DNA of 64,000 bases from Pinus tabuliformis (GCA_031772625.1 CM062810.1:708525584-708589583); one strand, 5' to 3'; counted from the stretch's first letter, positions 32,214 to 44,770 are shown. Numbers and translations: made by a program. Notes: generated by a model from the sequence alone, not told the origin.

Positions 32214-34460
32214 GTATAGCCTCTGGATTCCCTTGTTGATTTGAAGGGTAGAGGTGGTGGACCTCTAGATTCTATGTGAGATATTGATTTTATGAAGGAG
32301 TTGGTGGGTAGAGGTGGATGGTCCTCTGGAGTCCTTGTTCCAGCTAGCAGATTTGGTTAAATCCCTTAAACACTCATCCTCAAAATCTGGAATTTGGCTC
32401 AGGGGTGACTACTGCAAGAAAGACTTGGTTGCAATGTGTCTAACGTTGGGTGCAGGGTTGAAATCCCAATTTTGATTGTCTGGATTAATTTATCAAAGAT
32501 AAGTGGTTGTTGATGTTTGTTGATGTCTCTTATGTTATTAATGCTTTATGCTTGTACAATATATTACTTTATCATGGCTTGTAATGCCAAGGGTTGAGGT
32601 ATTCTTGTCTTAATGAACATTGTTGTTTTAAAGACATGGTTATGGAATTGTTTGAGTTTTTGTGTTGGCCTAAGGCCTGTATTGATATGAATTCAATGTA
32701 TGTGTTATGCCATGAAATGTGACGTTTTGTATGCTAAAGTATGATGATTCTGGTATGAATTAAAAATGTGAACTTCTTACATTGTTGAATGGATCAAATG
32801 CTTGTAATATTTTGAGCATGGAGTTTAATTGAATGGCATGTGTGCAATATCTATATGATCTAGTATATATATGTATGTTGATTGGGATGGGTTGAGCCCT
32901 GTGAGCAGCTCAAGAGTGATATACGCAACTGAAATCTCAGGAGGGCTAGTGTTCAAGTGCTAATATACATTTATACATGCCTTAGTACCCAAGTATAAAT
33001 TGATTGGCCTGAAATCCCCATAAGCTCAAGAGGGATGGCATCACGACTAGTTATGCATGCAGATTCAAGTTTAGGAGGGATCACTTTGAGAGCTACATAA
33101 CTATACATGTATGGAAATGAGCGGGGGCCAATTTCAAAGTGCTAAGAGGCTTAGCCCTTGTCCATGTGTATGGTCATTGTAGCCAAGCACCAAGAGAAAA
33201 AATGGTCTCAATTGCATATATGAACAACTGTCATAGCACCAGAAGTTAGGGATAAGAGGAAACAAAGGATCTCATGCTTAAGCCCATGTGATCAGACACC
33301 ATAACCAGGGGCATAGGTGGGAGAGATCTTGTCCATCAGATGCCCTACACTTAAACCCCTCCACACGTCTTGGAACTTTGTTCCCGAATATTTCAAGGGG
33401 AGTCCCAGGGGAAACCTCTCAGACATAACTTACGAGATGACTCAGTAGGTGGGTCGGTCGGTGAATTGCTTTATGTATCGAGGTAGAGGAATCAAGAAAA
33501 CAATTCTAACGTGAAACTTTGATTTTCACTGAGCCTCAGAGGACTTGGCAGGACCCAAACCTAGCATGGCGTATGAAATCGCCTTGGGGCCACGTGGTGT
33601 ATGTATAATGGGACACGTGTCAACTAGTTTTGAGGGTTTTGGGACCCCATGTGACCTGGATCTGCACGACACATGGCATGCACCAAGTGGAGCCATGCAG
33701 AGGGTGATGTCACCTTAGTGAGAATGGGGTGATGAATTCACATCAATGCTTTGTCCCAAGAAGAAACAACAAGGGACTATGCAAGTAAATTCCAAGGTTT
33801 AAACTCTGGGATGTCGTGGCAGAAGTGGGCCTGAGTGTAAGTTGTAAATAATGCAAGGACACGGTGGAGAAGGGATTGATAAGGGTCCATATAATCTCGG
33901 AAGGGTCGTCCCTGGAAGAAAGGTTAGGGGTGGTAAGAATTATTTTTGAGAATGTTATCTTCGAGGTGTTGTGGCCTTCAAGGGGCCCATAACCGCTTAT
34001 CCTCCATGTCTCGCATATGTGTTATGGTAGGGCCATGTGAATTGTAGAGGGGTTAGTTTGTGACTCCTGCATATGAACATGTCGGCAACTAAGGTAACAC
34101 TGCCATGCGGTGGTGAGGTGGCTGACTGGGATAGCCACGTGGGTGCCACATGGCAGTTTGGTGAAGTGGCATTAACTGAATGGCTAATATATGAATTGCC
34201 ATATCTTTTGATTCAGGTATCAGAAAGGAACGAAATGCCATATCGTTGAAAATCTCTCAATGAGATGAACGCAACAATGTCATATGTTTTAAGTTTTGAA
34301 AGAGTCGAAAAAGGGCGAAAAACATTTAGACCCCATCTCCATAACTTTACCTTGGAGATTGGGTCAGCTTAGTAACTACATCGTTCTATCCTTAGTTGGA
34401 GATAGGGCTAGGGATAGTAACTACCTCCTTCTACACTTGGACTGGATGGGCTCTATCACA

Positions 34461-36989
34461 GAAGGAATATAGACGAAGGTTCATCGTTGAACCCTTGTGG
34501 GACCAAATGAGGTCTTAAACCCTTGGGATAAGTGTTGGGAACCTGATTGTTATATGGATTGTGTTGTTTGGTGTGTTTTCTTTGTGATGTAAAAATGGAT
34601 GTAGCATGATACTAATGATTGATATGGTTTTATTGATACTGAGGTGCCAACTGAGGTTAAATGTTGTAGCTAGCTTCTCACCAATAGATTTCCAACAAGA
34701 AGCCAAGGTGATAGTGTGGGTGAATGCATGAAGATGGGTTACACTTTTGGGCCAAATGTGGCGATGAAATTTCAAAATTTTACTCTTTTATCAAATTGAA
34801 GCCTCCAGAATTCATATAAGCACTATGAATTTTGATTTGGAGTAAAAAGACAATCTGTGGATAATTATGTTGTCTTAATATTTTTTGCAAAAAAATTTAG
34901 CGTGGTGTAATATGTCAATTTTCCATTGAATGAAATACTTGTCCTTGCAAATTTTTGCACATCTAAAAGGTATGTGTGTGTTCACTTAGCATAACTTAGT
35001 CTAAACTGGGTAATTTATATGAGCATGATCTACATGGAGAGAACTAAGTTTTTCATATTAAAAAATTATTTTTGATGCAAAATTGAATTTTTATTTTTTT
35101 GAAGTTGGTGAAGTAATATTTCAATTGCATTTTGCATACATGTGTTCACTAAGAATTTTTTCTACTATTTAAATAAATTCAAAAATCAGAAGTACCCTTT
35201 TGAAGAGGACTAGTAAACGAAGGTATTTATATTTTTTTTAATTTATTCATTTTGTATATTTTATGTTATTGATTTTTTATTTAGCCCCTTTGAAACTATC
35301 CAAAAAAGTTTCAAGCACTATGTTTAAAAGAAATTAGATCAAGAATATCATATGAAGTCAAAAATGTCAAACTCATATGCCATTGGATAGAGGATTCCTT
35401 CCCGAGTCCAACATGATCAACTCTACCACTTAAAGACATATTATGCATGGAGTTTGCTAGGGTAAAAAATGGTGTTGTAAAGAAATATGCAGAAGATCGA
35501 GCACTTAAAACGCTTGATGGAGTGTTTAAAATAAAATTTCAAATAACTCGATTGAGGGTTTTCAATCTAATGTGGTTAAAATAGAGGCTCGATTGAGCTA
35601 TCATAATTATCTAAAACAAATGAAGCCTTTCAATACTTTATTTAAGAGAAATATAAAATTTATTTATTCCACATTTTTTTTAAATATTCAAATATTCCAA
35701 ACTTTAATTTTCTTTAATTATAAATCCAAATTTTATTTTATTTTACCGAGAAAATAATTATAATAATACATAGACAACTTTATATAAAAGATTTTATTTT
35801 TTCTTTTTCAATCTGAAATTTTTAAAAATGATAATTTGGTTATTGTTATGATTTTAAATATAGCATATTTTATACTTAATCATTTTAATTTTTTTTTTAT
35901 GTATAAATAAATGAAAACAACTAAACTAAACTATTTCTTACTAACTTTTATGAATTTGTCACCATCCAATCAACTTGAAATATGTTCACATTATAATACA
36001 AAACTAAACACTAATTATAAAGATTCTATAGCAGATTACTCATTAATCACTTAAAAAAATCATATATTATATTTTTTCAAATCATTACTTTAAATTTCTG
36101 TAAATTTTATAATATTACCATTTAAAAAAAAAAAAATTACACACATTTAAATCTAAATTACTCAAATTCAAATTAGTCAAATAAAGTTTTGAAATTTATG
36201 ATTTTCTTATGTTTTAATTATTTTAAAAATATATATTGAAAATCTGAGTCAAGTATAAAAATTTACATATATACTTCAAACTTGTGCAAACTAAGGACAA
36301 AATTGAGTGCAACCAATCATATTTTACAAGTTGAGAGAGATTTATAACGCACATACCATTGCATCCATTACAACTATGTTAATTACAACTTACAACTATT
36401 ACAACTATGTTAATTATTACTACACTCATTTCTTTCTCTAAATAAGTGGATATTAATGCATTATAGGTGTGTGTGTGATTTTAATAGATATGATTATGAT
36501 TTGTGGCTCATTTTTTATTAACTCTTCATTGAATTTTATAAAATATATATTTCCAACAGTTCCAAATTCAAATTTTTGAATAACACTTATACATATAAAA
36601 AATTATAATATTTATTACAATCAAATTGATAAATTTTCTTATGTTTAATCAATTTATTATTTAAATTAATTTAAATCATATTAAAAACAATTTTTTAAAT
36701 TACCAAATTATAAATATAAGAATATTACAATTTCAATTGCAAGTGGGATAGAATTATTTTTCAAATCTATACACCAACACTCTAAAAAGTAATGAGAAAT
36801 TAATTAACACCATTGTTAATTACCTATTCAAATGTAATTAGTAGTTAAATTTGATTTTTTATTTATAACTATCAAATACTTAGAATTTTAAAATCTACAT
36901 CATTATTGATATGTTACATAAAATTTAAAATTTCCAGCTTTAAGGCTTGATTGACCTCTTAACTCTTGGTTACATAGGAGGTTGATCGA
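34461..36989. other. Element C internal region, AT-rich, no gene recognised
   Basis: Between the 5' LTR of C and its pol remnant no gag, protease or RT core can be read. From about 34860 to 36960 the sequence is extremely AT-rich, with many A and T runs, unlike both flanks. It may be a foreign insertion or heavily decayed leader and gag. No inverted or direct terminal repeats were found. Confidence 0.5.
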
Positions 36990-37001
36990 GAGTTCATCTT
37001 A

Positions 37002-39037
37002 ATGCTTGATTCATCTAGGCCAACACCTAAGAATGTGGTTGAAGCAAGGTCCGTAATGGGATTGGAAGGCTATTACAAGAGATTTATTAAGAATCTATCC
37101 AAGATTGGTTGTCCAATTACTGCCTTGCAAAGGAAGGGAAAGAAGTTTGAATGGGCAATTGATTGTGCAAAAAGATTTGATCAGCTAAAACAATTTTTAA
37201 CTAATGCATCAATGCTAAGAATAACAGAACCTGAAAGGGATTTCATTATATGCACAAATACCTACAAGGAGGGAATTGGTGGAGTATTGATGCAAGAAGG
37301 CCAAGTGGTTTGTTATGAATCAAGAAAGTTAAATGAACATGAACATAATTATGTAACTCACAATCTGGAATTGATTGCCATCATCCATGCACTAAAAATG
37401 TGGAGACACTACCTCCTTGGAAAAATATTCACTCCAATGATTGATCATGTAGGGCTAAAATATTTGTTTTATCTACCTAAATTATATGCAAGGCAAGCAA
37501 GATGGTTGACCATGCTCAGTGAATTTGATTTGAAATCAAGTATATAAAAGCCAAGGAGAATAGAGTGGTAGATGCACTCATCAGGAGAGTGCAAGTAAAC
37601 CATATAGAAATTATAAGTTCATATGGAACAGATCTTGAAGAAAGGGTCAAACATGTGGAGCAACAAGATGAAAAATATCAACAATTAAAGGAGAAGTGTT
37701 GCAACAAGGTTCTCAAGGAAATGAAGGTAAAGATTATTGCCTTACGAAAAGGGGTTGATTAAATTCAAAAACAGAATTTATGTCCCAAACAACAACGACT
37801 GGAAGAAAATCATGTTAAGATAGTTTCATGTGAAGCCATATTTTGGCCATCTAGGGTATCAAAAAGACTCTAGCGGCCATCAAGAAATTGATTTCTGGCC
37901 AAACTTGAGAAGGGAGGTGGCTAATTTCACTCAAGTAAAGGTTGATTGCAAGCACCTAGCTAGCTTATTGTAGCCTATTCCCAATCCAAAATGGAAGTGA
38001 GAAGTGATTTCGATGGACTTTATTCAGGGATACCAAGGACTCTTAAACAAAATGACACAATCATGGTAATGGTTGAAATGTTGAGTAACGTGGTTCACTT
38101 TGTAGTTGTTAAGTCTATAAAATTCAGCTAGTGTTGTGGGTTAGAATTTCATAAAGGAAATAGTGAGATTGCATGGAGTTCAAATAGAGATGTCAAATTT
38201 ACTTCAAGGTTTTGGAAGGAACTACAATGTAGGCTTAGGAACAGAGTTGGCCTTTAGTACTGCTTACAATCCTCAGATGGATGGGAAAATAAAGAGGACA
38301 AACATCATTCTTGAGGATATGCTAAGAATGTATGTAATGCACCAACCAAGGAAGTGGGAATAATATCTTCCACTTGTAGAATTTGCATATAACAATGGGT
38401 ATCGAGAATATTTGAGGATGAGCCCATTTGAAGCACTTTATGGGAGAAGTTGTAATACTTCTATCAGTTGGAGTGATCCAGTGTATAGGTTCTTTATTGG
38501 GCTTAATATGTTGAAGGACATGGAACAAGAATTGCAAACCATCAAAAGAAATTTGAAGGTGGCACGGGACAAACAAAAGAACTACCCTGACCAACATAAT
38601 ATTCCCGAAGAATTTCAAGTTGGGGAGCATGTGTACTCGCGAGTTAGATCCAAGGAGAGCTCCTTGAAGATTAGGTCATGTGCCAAGTTGGCACCACGAT
38701 TTTGTGGGCCATTTGAAGTTCTTGAAAGGATAGAGTTAGTAGCTTATAGGTTGGCCTTGCCACCATCAGTGAAATTTCATGATGTTTTTCATGTTTCATT
38801 GCTTAAAAATATATGTACAGGATGTTAATCATGTCATTGACTGGTTTGTGTTACAGGTAGAACTAGAGGGAGATTTTCAACCAGAACCTCTATGCATCTG
38901 AGATTGGAGGTAGCTCACGCTCAAGAATCAGGCAATAAAGCAAGTCAAAGTGCAATGGAGACACTTTGGGCTCGAGAAAACCACATGGGAAATGACTAAC
39001 TAGATGCGAGTAGCATATCCTTTTTGTTTGTTTATTG
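37002..39037 (+). pseudogene. Element C pol remnant: RNase H, integrase, chromodomain-like tail
   Basis: 37002-37547 begins in the RT thumb (GLEGYYKRFIKNLSKI) and continues into RNase H, but the first catalytic aspartate of the DASKEG-type block is changed (TNTYKEGIGGVLMQ). Then come VVDALIRR, an integrase zinc region with HVKPYFGHLGYQKTL (about 37828) whose CXXC is lost, GTELAFSTAYNPQMDG (38240-38285), FEALYGRSC (38428-38454), GEHVYSRVRS and a DVFHVSLLK end at about 38811. After a stop the reading VQWRHFGLEKTTWEM (about 38950-38994) resembles a chromodomain. Stops and frameshifts are frequent; the RT palm with YVDD and all of gag are missing. Confidence 0.88.
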
Positions 39038-39165
39038 AGGCACATGTAAATACATTGTAAATGTAGCATAGAGTTGTGTGTATAAAACTCTAAATCAATT
39101 GTGCTTAGTTTTAAAGTATGCTTTTGTTTTGTGTTTGGTTATAGAACATCAAAGATGATTTTCCT

Positions 39166-39181
39166 CCAAGGGGGAGGGTTT
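39166..39181 (+). other. Polypurine tract of element C
   Basis: CAAGGGGGAGGGTTTT abuts the 3' LTR start TGTGATAGCC. It fixes the orientation of element C as plus. Confidence 0.85.
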
Positions 39182-42100
39182 TGTGATAGCCTTGAGCTAA
39201 TTCCCCTTTATTGTAAATATTCTATGTATTTTGACCATACTTATAAAAAAAGGCCTGAGAATTGGGACATTGATTCCAGAGTTTGAGGAAGGAGGTTGCT
39301 TGGGATTTGAAGGACACTTGACTTGTTTTATCACAACCATTGAGGGTTGGTAGGTGTGCCTTAAATGGACTGAGTTTGCAAATTAATTGAACGGGAAGAT
39401 AGGACTGAAGAACCATAATTGACTTAGGTAAATCTATAGGGTAGAAAGGACAAAATTAAATGAGGAAAGGGTTGGATTGACAAATGGGGGACAGAGAAGT
39501 CAACCAACAGGAAGTGGGGAGGAAGGAAGTGTTGATACATAGCATTCTCTCCATTAGTCAAAGACAATAGAACCATCATGGACGAGAAGAAATGGACAAC
39601 AACGTCTGCCCACAAAACTAGAAGCAGTTGCAATAGAGTAATGGGCACGATGGGCATCACACTTGGGGGGAGAGGAAAAAATGACGAGGGCATATAATGA
39701 AAAGGGGGAGATCCCTATTGAGAAGAAAAAAAGGGACAACGCGTGCTACAATGGAGAGAGATTATGCATAGAAAACACTCCCACAGATGGATGGAGAAAA
39801 ATTTTGATATAGAGTAGGATGTAGGTAACACAGTTGAATAAACACGAGAGAAGAAAAATCAGTACTATTATTAGAACACAGGGAGCAAAGACATTCTTTA
39901 GTTGTGCATTAGGAGGTGTAATAATAGATCTTAGGTGAGGACAGTAGTCTTTGGAGACCCAGTAAAACTAGAGGGTGAAGATGGTTTTCTCTGGATTCCC
40001 TCGAAAAAATGGGTGGAGAAATGTGCCTTGGACTCCCGATAGGAGAGTTCTTTAGCCCCCCCTTTGTTTGTTTTCTTGGTTTACATTGAGCTCTAGATTC
40101 CCTTGTTGCTTTGAGGGTGGAGGCACAACATCTGGATTCCCTTGTTGATTGAGGGCGTAGCCTTTGGAATCCCTTGTTACTTGCAAGACGGAGACACGAC
40201 CTATGAATTCCCCTTTTATTGAGGGTGAAGGTGTGGCCTCTGGAATCCCTTGTTGATTTGAAGGTGGAGGCACAACTTATGGATTCCCTTATTGATTGAG
40301 GTTTCAGGTGTAGCCTATGGAATCCCTTGTTTCTTTTCGGGTGGAGGCACAACCTCTAGATTCCCTTGTTGATTGAGGTTGGAGGTGTAGCCTTTGGAAT
40401 CCGTTGTTTCTTTGAGGGTGGAGGCACGACCTCTAGATTCCCTTACTGGTTTAGGGTGGAGGAATAGCCTCTAAATTCCCTTGTTGCTTGGAGGGAGGAG
40501 AAACAACCTATGGATTCCCTTATTGATTAAGGGTGGAGGTATAGCCTCTGGATTCCCTTGTTGATTTCAAGGGTATAGGTGGTGGACCTCTAGATTCCTT
40601 GTGAGATATTGATTGTATGAAGGAGTTGGTGGGTGGAGGTGGATGGTCCTCTGGAGTCCCTATTCTAGTTGGAATATTTGGTTAAATCCCTTAAGAAGTC
40701 ATCCTCAAACTTTGGAATCTGGCTCGGGGTGACTACTACAAGAAATACTTGGTTGCAATGTGTCTAAGTTTGGGTGGAGAGTTGAAGTCCCAATTTCAAT
40801 TGCCTGGATTAATTTATCAAAGATAAGTGTATGTTGATGTATCTTATGTTCTGAATGCTTTATGTTGGTACAATGCATTGCTTTATAATGGCTTGTAATG
40901 TCGAGGAGTAGGGTATTCGTGATTGAATGAAAATTGTTGTTTTAGAGACATATTTATGGGACAATTTTAGTTTATGTGTTGGCCTAAGCCTATATTGATA
41001 TGAATTCAATGTATTGGGTCAATGCATGTGTTATGCCACAAAATGTGATTTTTTTTATGTTGAATAATGATGATTCATGTATGAATTAGAAGTGTGAACT
41101 TTTTGCATAATTGAATGGATCAAATGCTTGTAATATTTTGAGCACAAAGTTCAGTTGATTGGCATGTGTGCAATGTGTATATGAATGATCTAGTCGTTAT
41201 TCTTGAGTTTGAACAATAGATAAATCTTTGTTCTATGTGATGTTTTGGTGTCCAGACCTTATTTTTCATGTGCCAAGTTCAACAAGAACTATGATATATA
41301 TATATATATATATATAGAAATGTAAATATGTTGACTGGTTAGGTTGAGCCCTATGAGGAGCTCAAGAGCAATATACACAATTGAAAACTCAGGAGGGGTA
41401 GTGTTTAGGTGCTAATATACATATATACATGCCTAAGTACCCAAGTATAAACTGACTAGGATGAAATCCCCATAAGTGCACGAGGGATGGCATCAAGACA
41501 AGTTTTGCTTGCACATTCAAGTTCAGGAGGGATAGATGTGAGAGCTACATAACTATACATGTATAGAAATGAGTTTGATTCAAGTTCAAAGTGTTAAGAG
41601 GCTTGGCCCTTATCCATGTGTGCAACCATTGTAACCAAGAGCCAAGGGAGAAAGTAGCCTCAATTGCATATATGAATAAGTGTCGTAGGTTCGGATGTTA
41701 GGGATCAAAGGAAACAAAGGATCTCAAGCTTAAGCCTGTGTGATAAGGAATCATGCCCAACAACACAAGCAAGGGAGATCATGTATGTCGAATGTCCAAT
41801 GCTTAAACCCATCCACACGTCTCAGAACTTTTTTCCCTAAGATTTCAAGGGGAGTCCCAAGGGAAACCTCCAAGATATTACTTCTGAGATGATTCAACAG
41901 GTGGGTCAGTTAACAAATTGCTTTATCTATCGAGGCGGAGGAAGCACGAAAGCAATTTTAATGTGGAACTTTGATTTTCACCAAGACTCGGATGACTGGG
42001 CAGGACCCACACCTAGCATGGCGGATGACGTGGCCTTAGGGCCAAGTGGCTTCTGTAGAATGGGACATGTGTCAACTAGTTTTGAGGGTTTTGGGAGCCC

Positions 42101-42900
42101 ATGTGAGGTCTATATGACACTTAGCATGCGTCGAGTGGAGCCACATGAAGGGTGACATCACCCCTATGGGAATGGGGCGACGATGTCACCTTGACGCTTT
42201 GTCCCCAAAAGAAACAACAAAGGATTACACAAGTAAATTTTAAGTTTTAAACTCCAGGATGACGTGGCAGAAGTGGGACTGAGTGTGTTTTACTATTATA
42301 AATAATGCGAAGACATGGTGGAGAAGGGACTTCTAGGGTTCCATGTAATATTGGAAGGGTCGTCCCCGAAAGAAAGGCGAGGGGTTGTAAGAATTATTTC
42401 TGAAAATTTTATCTCCAAGGTGACGTGGCCTTCGAGGGGCCTACACCCACTTATCCTTCATGTCTTACGTATGTGTTTTGGTTAGGCCATGAAAATGTAG
42501 TGGGGTTAGTTCGTGATTCCTGCTTATGGACGGGTCAACAACTAAGGTAACACTTCCATGTGGTGGTGTGGTATCTGACTGGGATAGCCACACGGGCGCC
42601 ACGTGGGGACCACATGAACCCCATGTGGGTGCCATGTGGAAAGTTGGTGAAGTGGCACTAATTGAATGGCTAATCTATGAATGACCATATTTTTTGATTT
42701 GGGGATCGGAAAATAGCAAAGTTGTATATTGTTGGAAAGGTCTTGATGAGATGAACGCAATGATGTCATCCATTTTAAGTATTAAGAGATTGGTAAAAAA
42801 TATTTAGACCCCATTTCCATAACTCGGCCTTGGAGATTGGGTCAGCTTAATAACTACCTCCTTCTACCCTTAGTAGGGGCTTAGTAGGGGGTAGGTCACA
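39182..42900 (+). repeat. Element C 3' LTR (3719 bp)
   Basis: It runs from TGTGATAGCC to GGTAGGTCACA and is uninterrupted apart from small indels. It contains the 39-bp minisatellite (40083-40560), a short AT run (41293-41315) and repeated GCCACGTGG-type motifs near 42590-42640. The flank after it is AACAC. Confidence 0.85.
40083..40560 (+). repeat. 39-bp minisatellite in element C 3' LTR
   Basis: About twelve monomers of the same two alternating types as in the 5' LTR, with CTCTRGATTCCCTTGTTG at each junction. The higher-order unit of two monomers is about 78 bases. Unit number differs between the two LTRs, as expected for an array that changes length by slippage or unequal exchange. Confidence 0.85.
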
Positions 42901-42905
42901 AACAC

Positions 42906-43070
42906 TAGGGTAAGAACCCTTGTTAGTTTTCAGCTTACTTCCTCACATTGCAATCTCTTATTTCCGAAGCACATAACTTGAAAAAAATTGTTTCATTTGA
43001 TGAATGGAATGGATCTTAGTGGATATGAAAACAAGCTGGAAAAGACACCAACAAGAAAGATCTGAGAACA
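42906..43070. other. Flank between element C and hAT fossil
   Basis: Nothing recognisable beyond the right target duplication of element C. It is short and AT-rich. Confidence 0.4.
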
Positions 43071-43099
43071 CTTTTCATAAGGAAAAAAGCAATTTAGGT

Positions 43100-43345
43100 T
43101 GTGAAAATTGGTAAGTCCTTATTAAGGTGTTTTGGTTGATGAATGGGGAAAACTTAGCTATGGGTTACATTTATGAGGCTACCGATCACGAAAACTATAT
43201 AAGGACAACATACAAAAATAAAGTAGCTAAGGATGGACCTATCTAGGAGATCATTGATAATAGATGGAATAATCGATGACATTTCCCTATACATGTTGGA
43301 TATCTCTTGAAACCAAGGTATCATTATAGAACATACAAGGAGAAG
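43100..43345 (+). pseudogene. hAT-family transposase fragment
   Basis: Readable residues are VLIKVFWLMNGENLAMGYIY then EATDHENYIRTTYKNKVAKD and IIDNRWNN..HFPIHVGYLLKPRYHY. This is the conserved stretch between the DUF659-type core and the dimerisation region of plant hAT transposases (family form MGYIYEAMDRAKE... and LHAAGYFLNP). Two in-frame stops interrupt it, the part before and the BED finger are missing, and no terminal inverted repeats were found. It is an old fossil. Confidence 0.75.
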
Positions 43346-44370
43346 ATCAAACTAGTGAGGTCAAAATTGAATTATATTGAGAGAACATTATATATGTCTT
43401 GCTTATGTATAGAAACATAGTTGCTACAACATTTAAAGTGGCATTTCCTACAACATAGTATTACATTATGTCAATCACATGGTTACATGTGGTTGATACA
43501 TGAAACTTTGCCCTGAAATAGATTGAGTTTGCTTAATAATGAATTTTGTATGTAGTTTCTTTTAGGGCCCTATTGATTGTGAATATGATTCTTGTTTATA
43601 CTCATCTAAGAAACACTAAAGATGAGTTTAAGTGACACCCTTCTGCAATGAAATGTAATGTTAGAGAGCATTGATGTTTGGATCTTAGGAAGGTGCTTCT
43701 GCACAATACTAAGTGTCTAGGCATGCATAAGTTTCCTAGTACACCCTTAACCTCAATAATAATTTCTTTTATTAGACAAAAGTGAGTTAATATAATAAAA
43801 TGAAAAGGTTTTTCCACTAGTGAATTATATGACTCTCAACCATCGATCTCAAGTGAGGTGAGATCTAATCTCAACAGTCAATCACTTTGGAGATTAAGGT
43901 TTTGGATTTGGTCATACCTCAAGCTTATTAAAGAAAGACTAGGCTAAGGGAAAAGACAGATAAGACATTGAGTGAGCATAGGACATTTAGAGAAGGACAT
44001 ATCAATGATTGGTTGGAGACGTACTTCAATTCAATTTTGTCAGGTCCGAGGAAGTTGCAAGCAGCAGCAAGGGAGCTCTATATCAACTAAGACATATTGA
44101 AGGACAGATAAATGGGATTAGATCTAAGGTATTGTCGTATACTTAATTTCCTCATAAAACCATTTTCCCAATAGGTTATGAGGTTATTTTTAATAAGGTT
44201 CTGATCCTAAAAATAGTAGTACGTTGTCATATATTTTAAAAGGTTGTCAAAATACAGATTATACATATTTTAATAAAGTGAAAAAGGTGATACACACACA
44301 CACACATTGAGCTATGCATGCACTTCATCTGAAAGCTTATGCAATTGGATAATGTCCTCAAAAAGCTATT
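43346..44370. other. No recognised gene
   Basis: The segment 43510-43580 (TTGAGTTTGCTTAATAATGA and following) has a diverged second copy at 56300-56365, so a dispersed repeat passes through here. The rest gives no readable family. A short CA run is at 44292-44306. Confidence 0.4.
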
Positions 44371-44371
44371 T

Positions 44372-44490
44372 TTCCCTATAGATGATCAAGTTGTAGACAT
44401 TTTCACAAAGTCTCTTATAGAAGCAAAAAAATCCAAACTTTGATCTATGTTAGGAGAAACTTAGGAAGTTGTCATTAAGGGAGTGGGGGG
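44372..44490 (+). pseudogene. Copia pol C-terminus and polypurine tract
   Basis: The reading PIDDQVVDIFTKSLIEAKKS, then a stop, SMLGET and EVVIKG, is the end of copia RNase H (family form DQVADIFTKPL...LGV). It is followed by AAGGGAGTGGGGGGG, a polypurine tract. The remainder of that pol is not readable upstream. Confidence 0.7.
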
Positions 44491-44499
44491 GTTAGGGCG

Positions 44500-44770
44500 G
44501 TGTGGGATAGGCTCTAATGCCTCCTCATTTCCCTTATTATGTCACCTTTTTAAATCCTTGAATCATATCCCAAGTTGTGGTTAAAGAGGGATGATAGGAT
44601 ATTTAGGCACTTAGGAATTATTTAAGATCATTTTGGTCTAGTGTATGTATAAAAAGTGTGTTTCTTCTGTATGCATTTGTAGTTATGTAATCCAATGTTT
44701 ACAGTATGTTCTAGACATAAATTGATCTAAAAACTCATATTCTCCTCAATACTAATCGTTATTGATCCAT
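44500..44770 (+). repeat. Probable copia LTR remnant after PPT
   Basis: TGTGGGATAGG begins about ten bases after the PPT. A TATA motif (GTATAAAAAGTG) lies at 44647 and the following bases resemble R-U5. The right end and a partner LTR are not found. Confidence 0.4.

Larger units (their letters stand above)
14014..34460 (+). repeat. Element C 5' LTR, split into four pieces
   Basis: The pieces are 14014-14555, 16314-16362, 17296-17884 and 32214-34460. Each aligns in order with 39182-42900: TGTRAYAGCCTTGRGCTAAT at the start, the ATGCATAGAAAA block, CCCACAGATGGATGGAG, the minisatellite, then long syntenic blocks to the end. Differences between the two LTRs are frequent, so the element is old. 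A clear PBS is not visible after 34460. Confidence 0.8.
14014..42900 (+). mobile_element. Element C: Ty3/gypsy chromovirus expanded by nested insertions
   Basis: The 3' LTR is 39182-42900 (3719 bp). The 5' LTR starts at 14014 and ends at 34460 (..CTCTATCACA, mirroring TGTGATAG) but is split by solo LTR F, solo LTR B and copia D. Taking those out leaves about 3.4 kb, consistent with the 3' LTR plus indels. The flanks are AACAT (14009-14013) and AACAC (42901-42905), a target duplication with one change. Internal sequence 34461-39181 contains RT thumb, RNase H, integrase and a chromodomain-like tail, then a PPT. Long LTRs with a chromodomain fit the Tekay/Del-like chromoviruses. The clade is inference. 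Confidence 0.85.

Noticed and set aside
41293-41315. Short AT run as regulatory element
   Set aside because: It is a simple run of about 11 AT units in the element C LTR with no supporting context.
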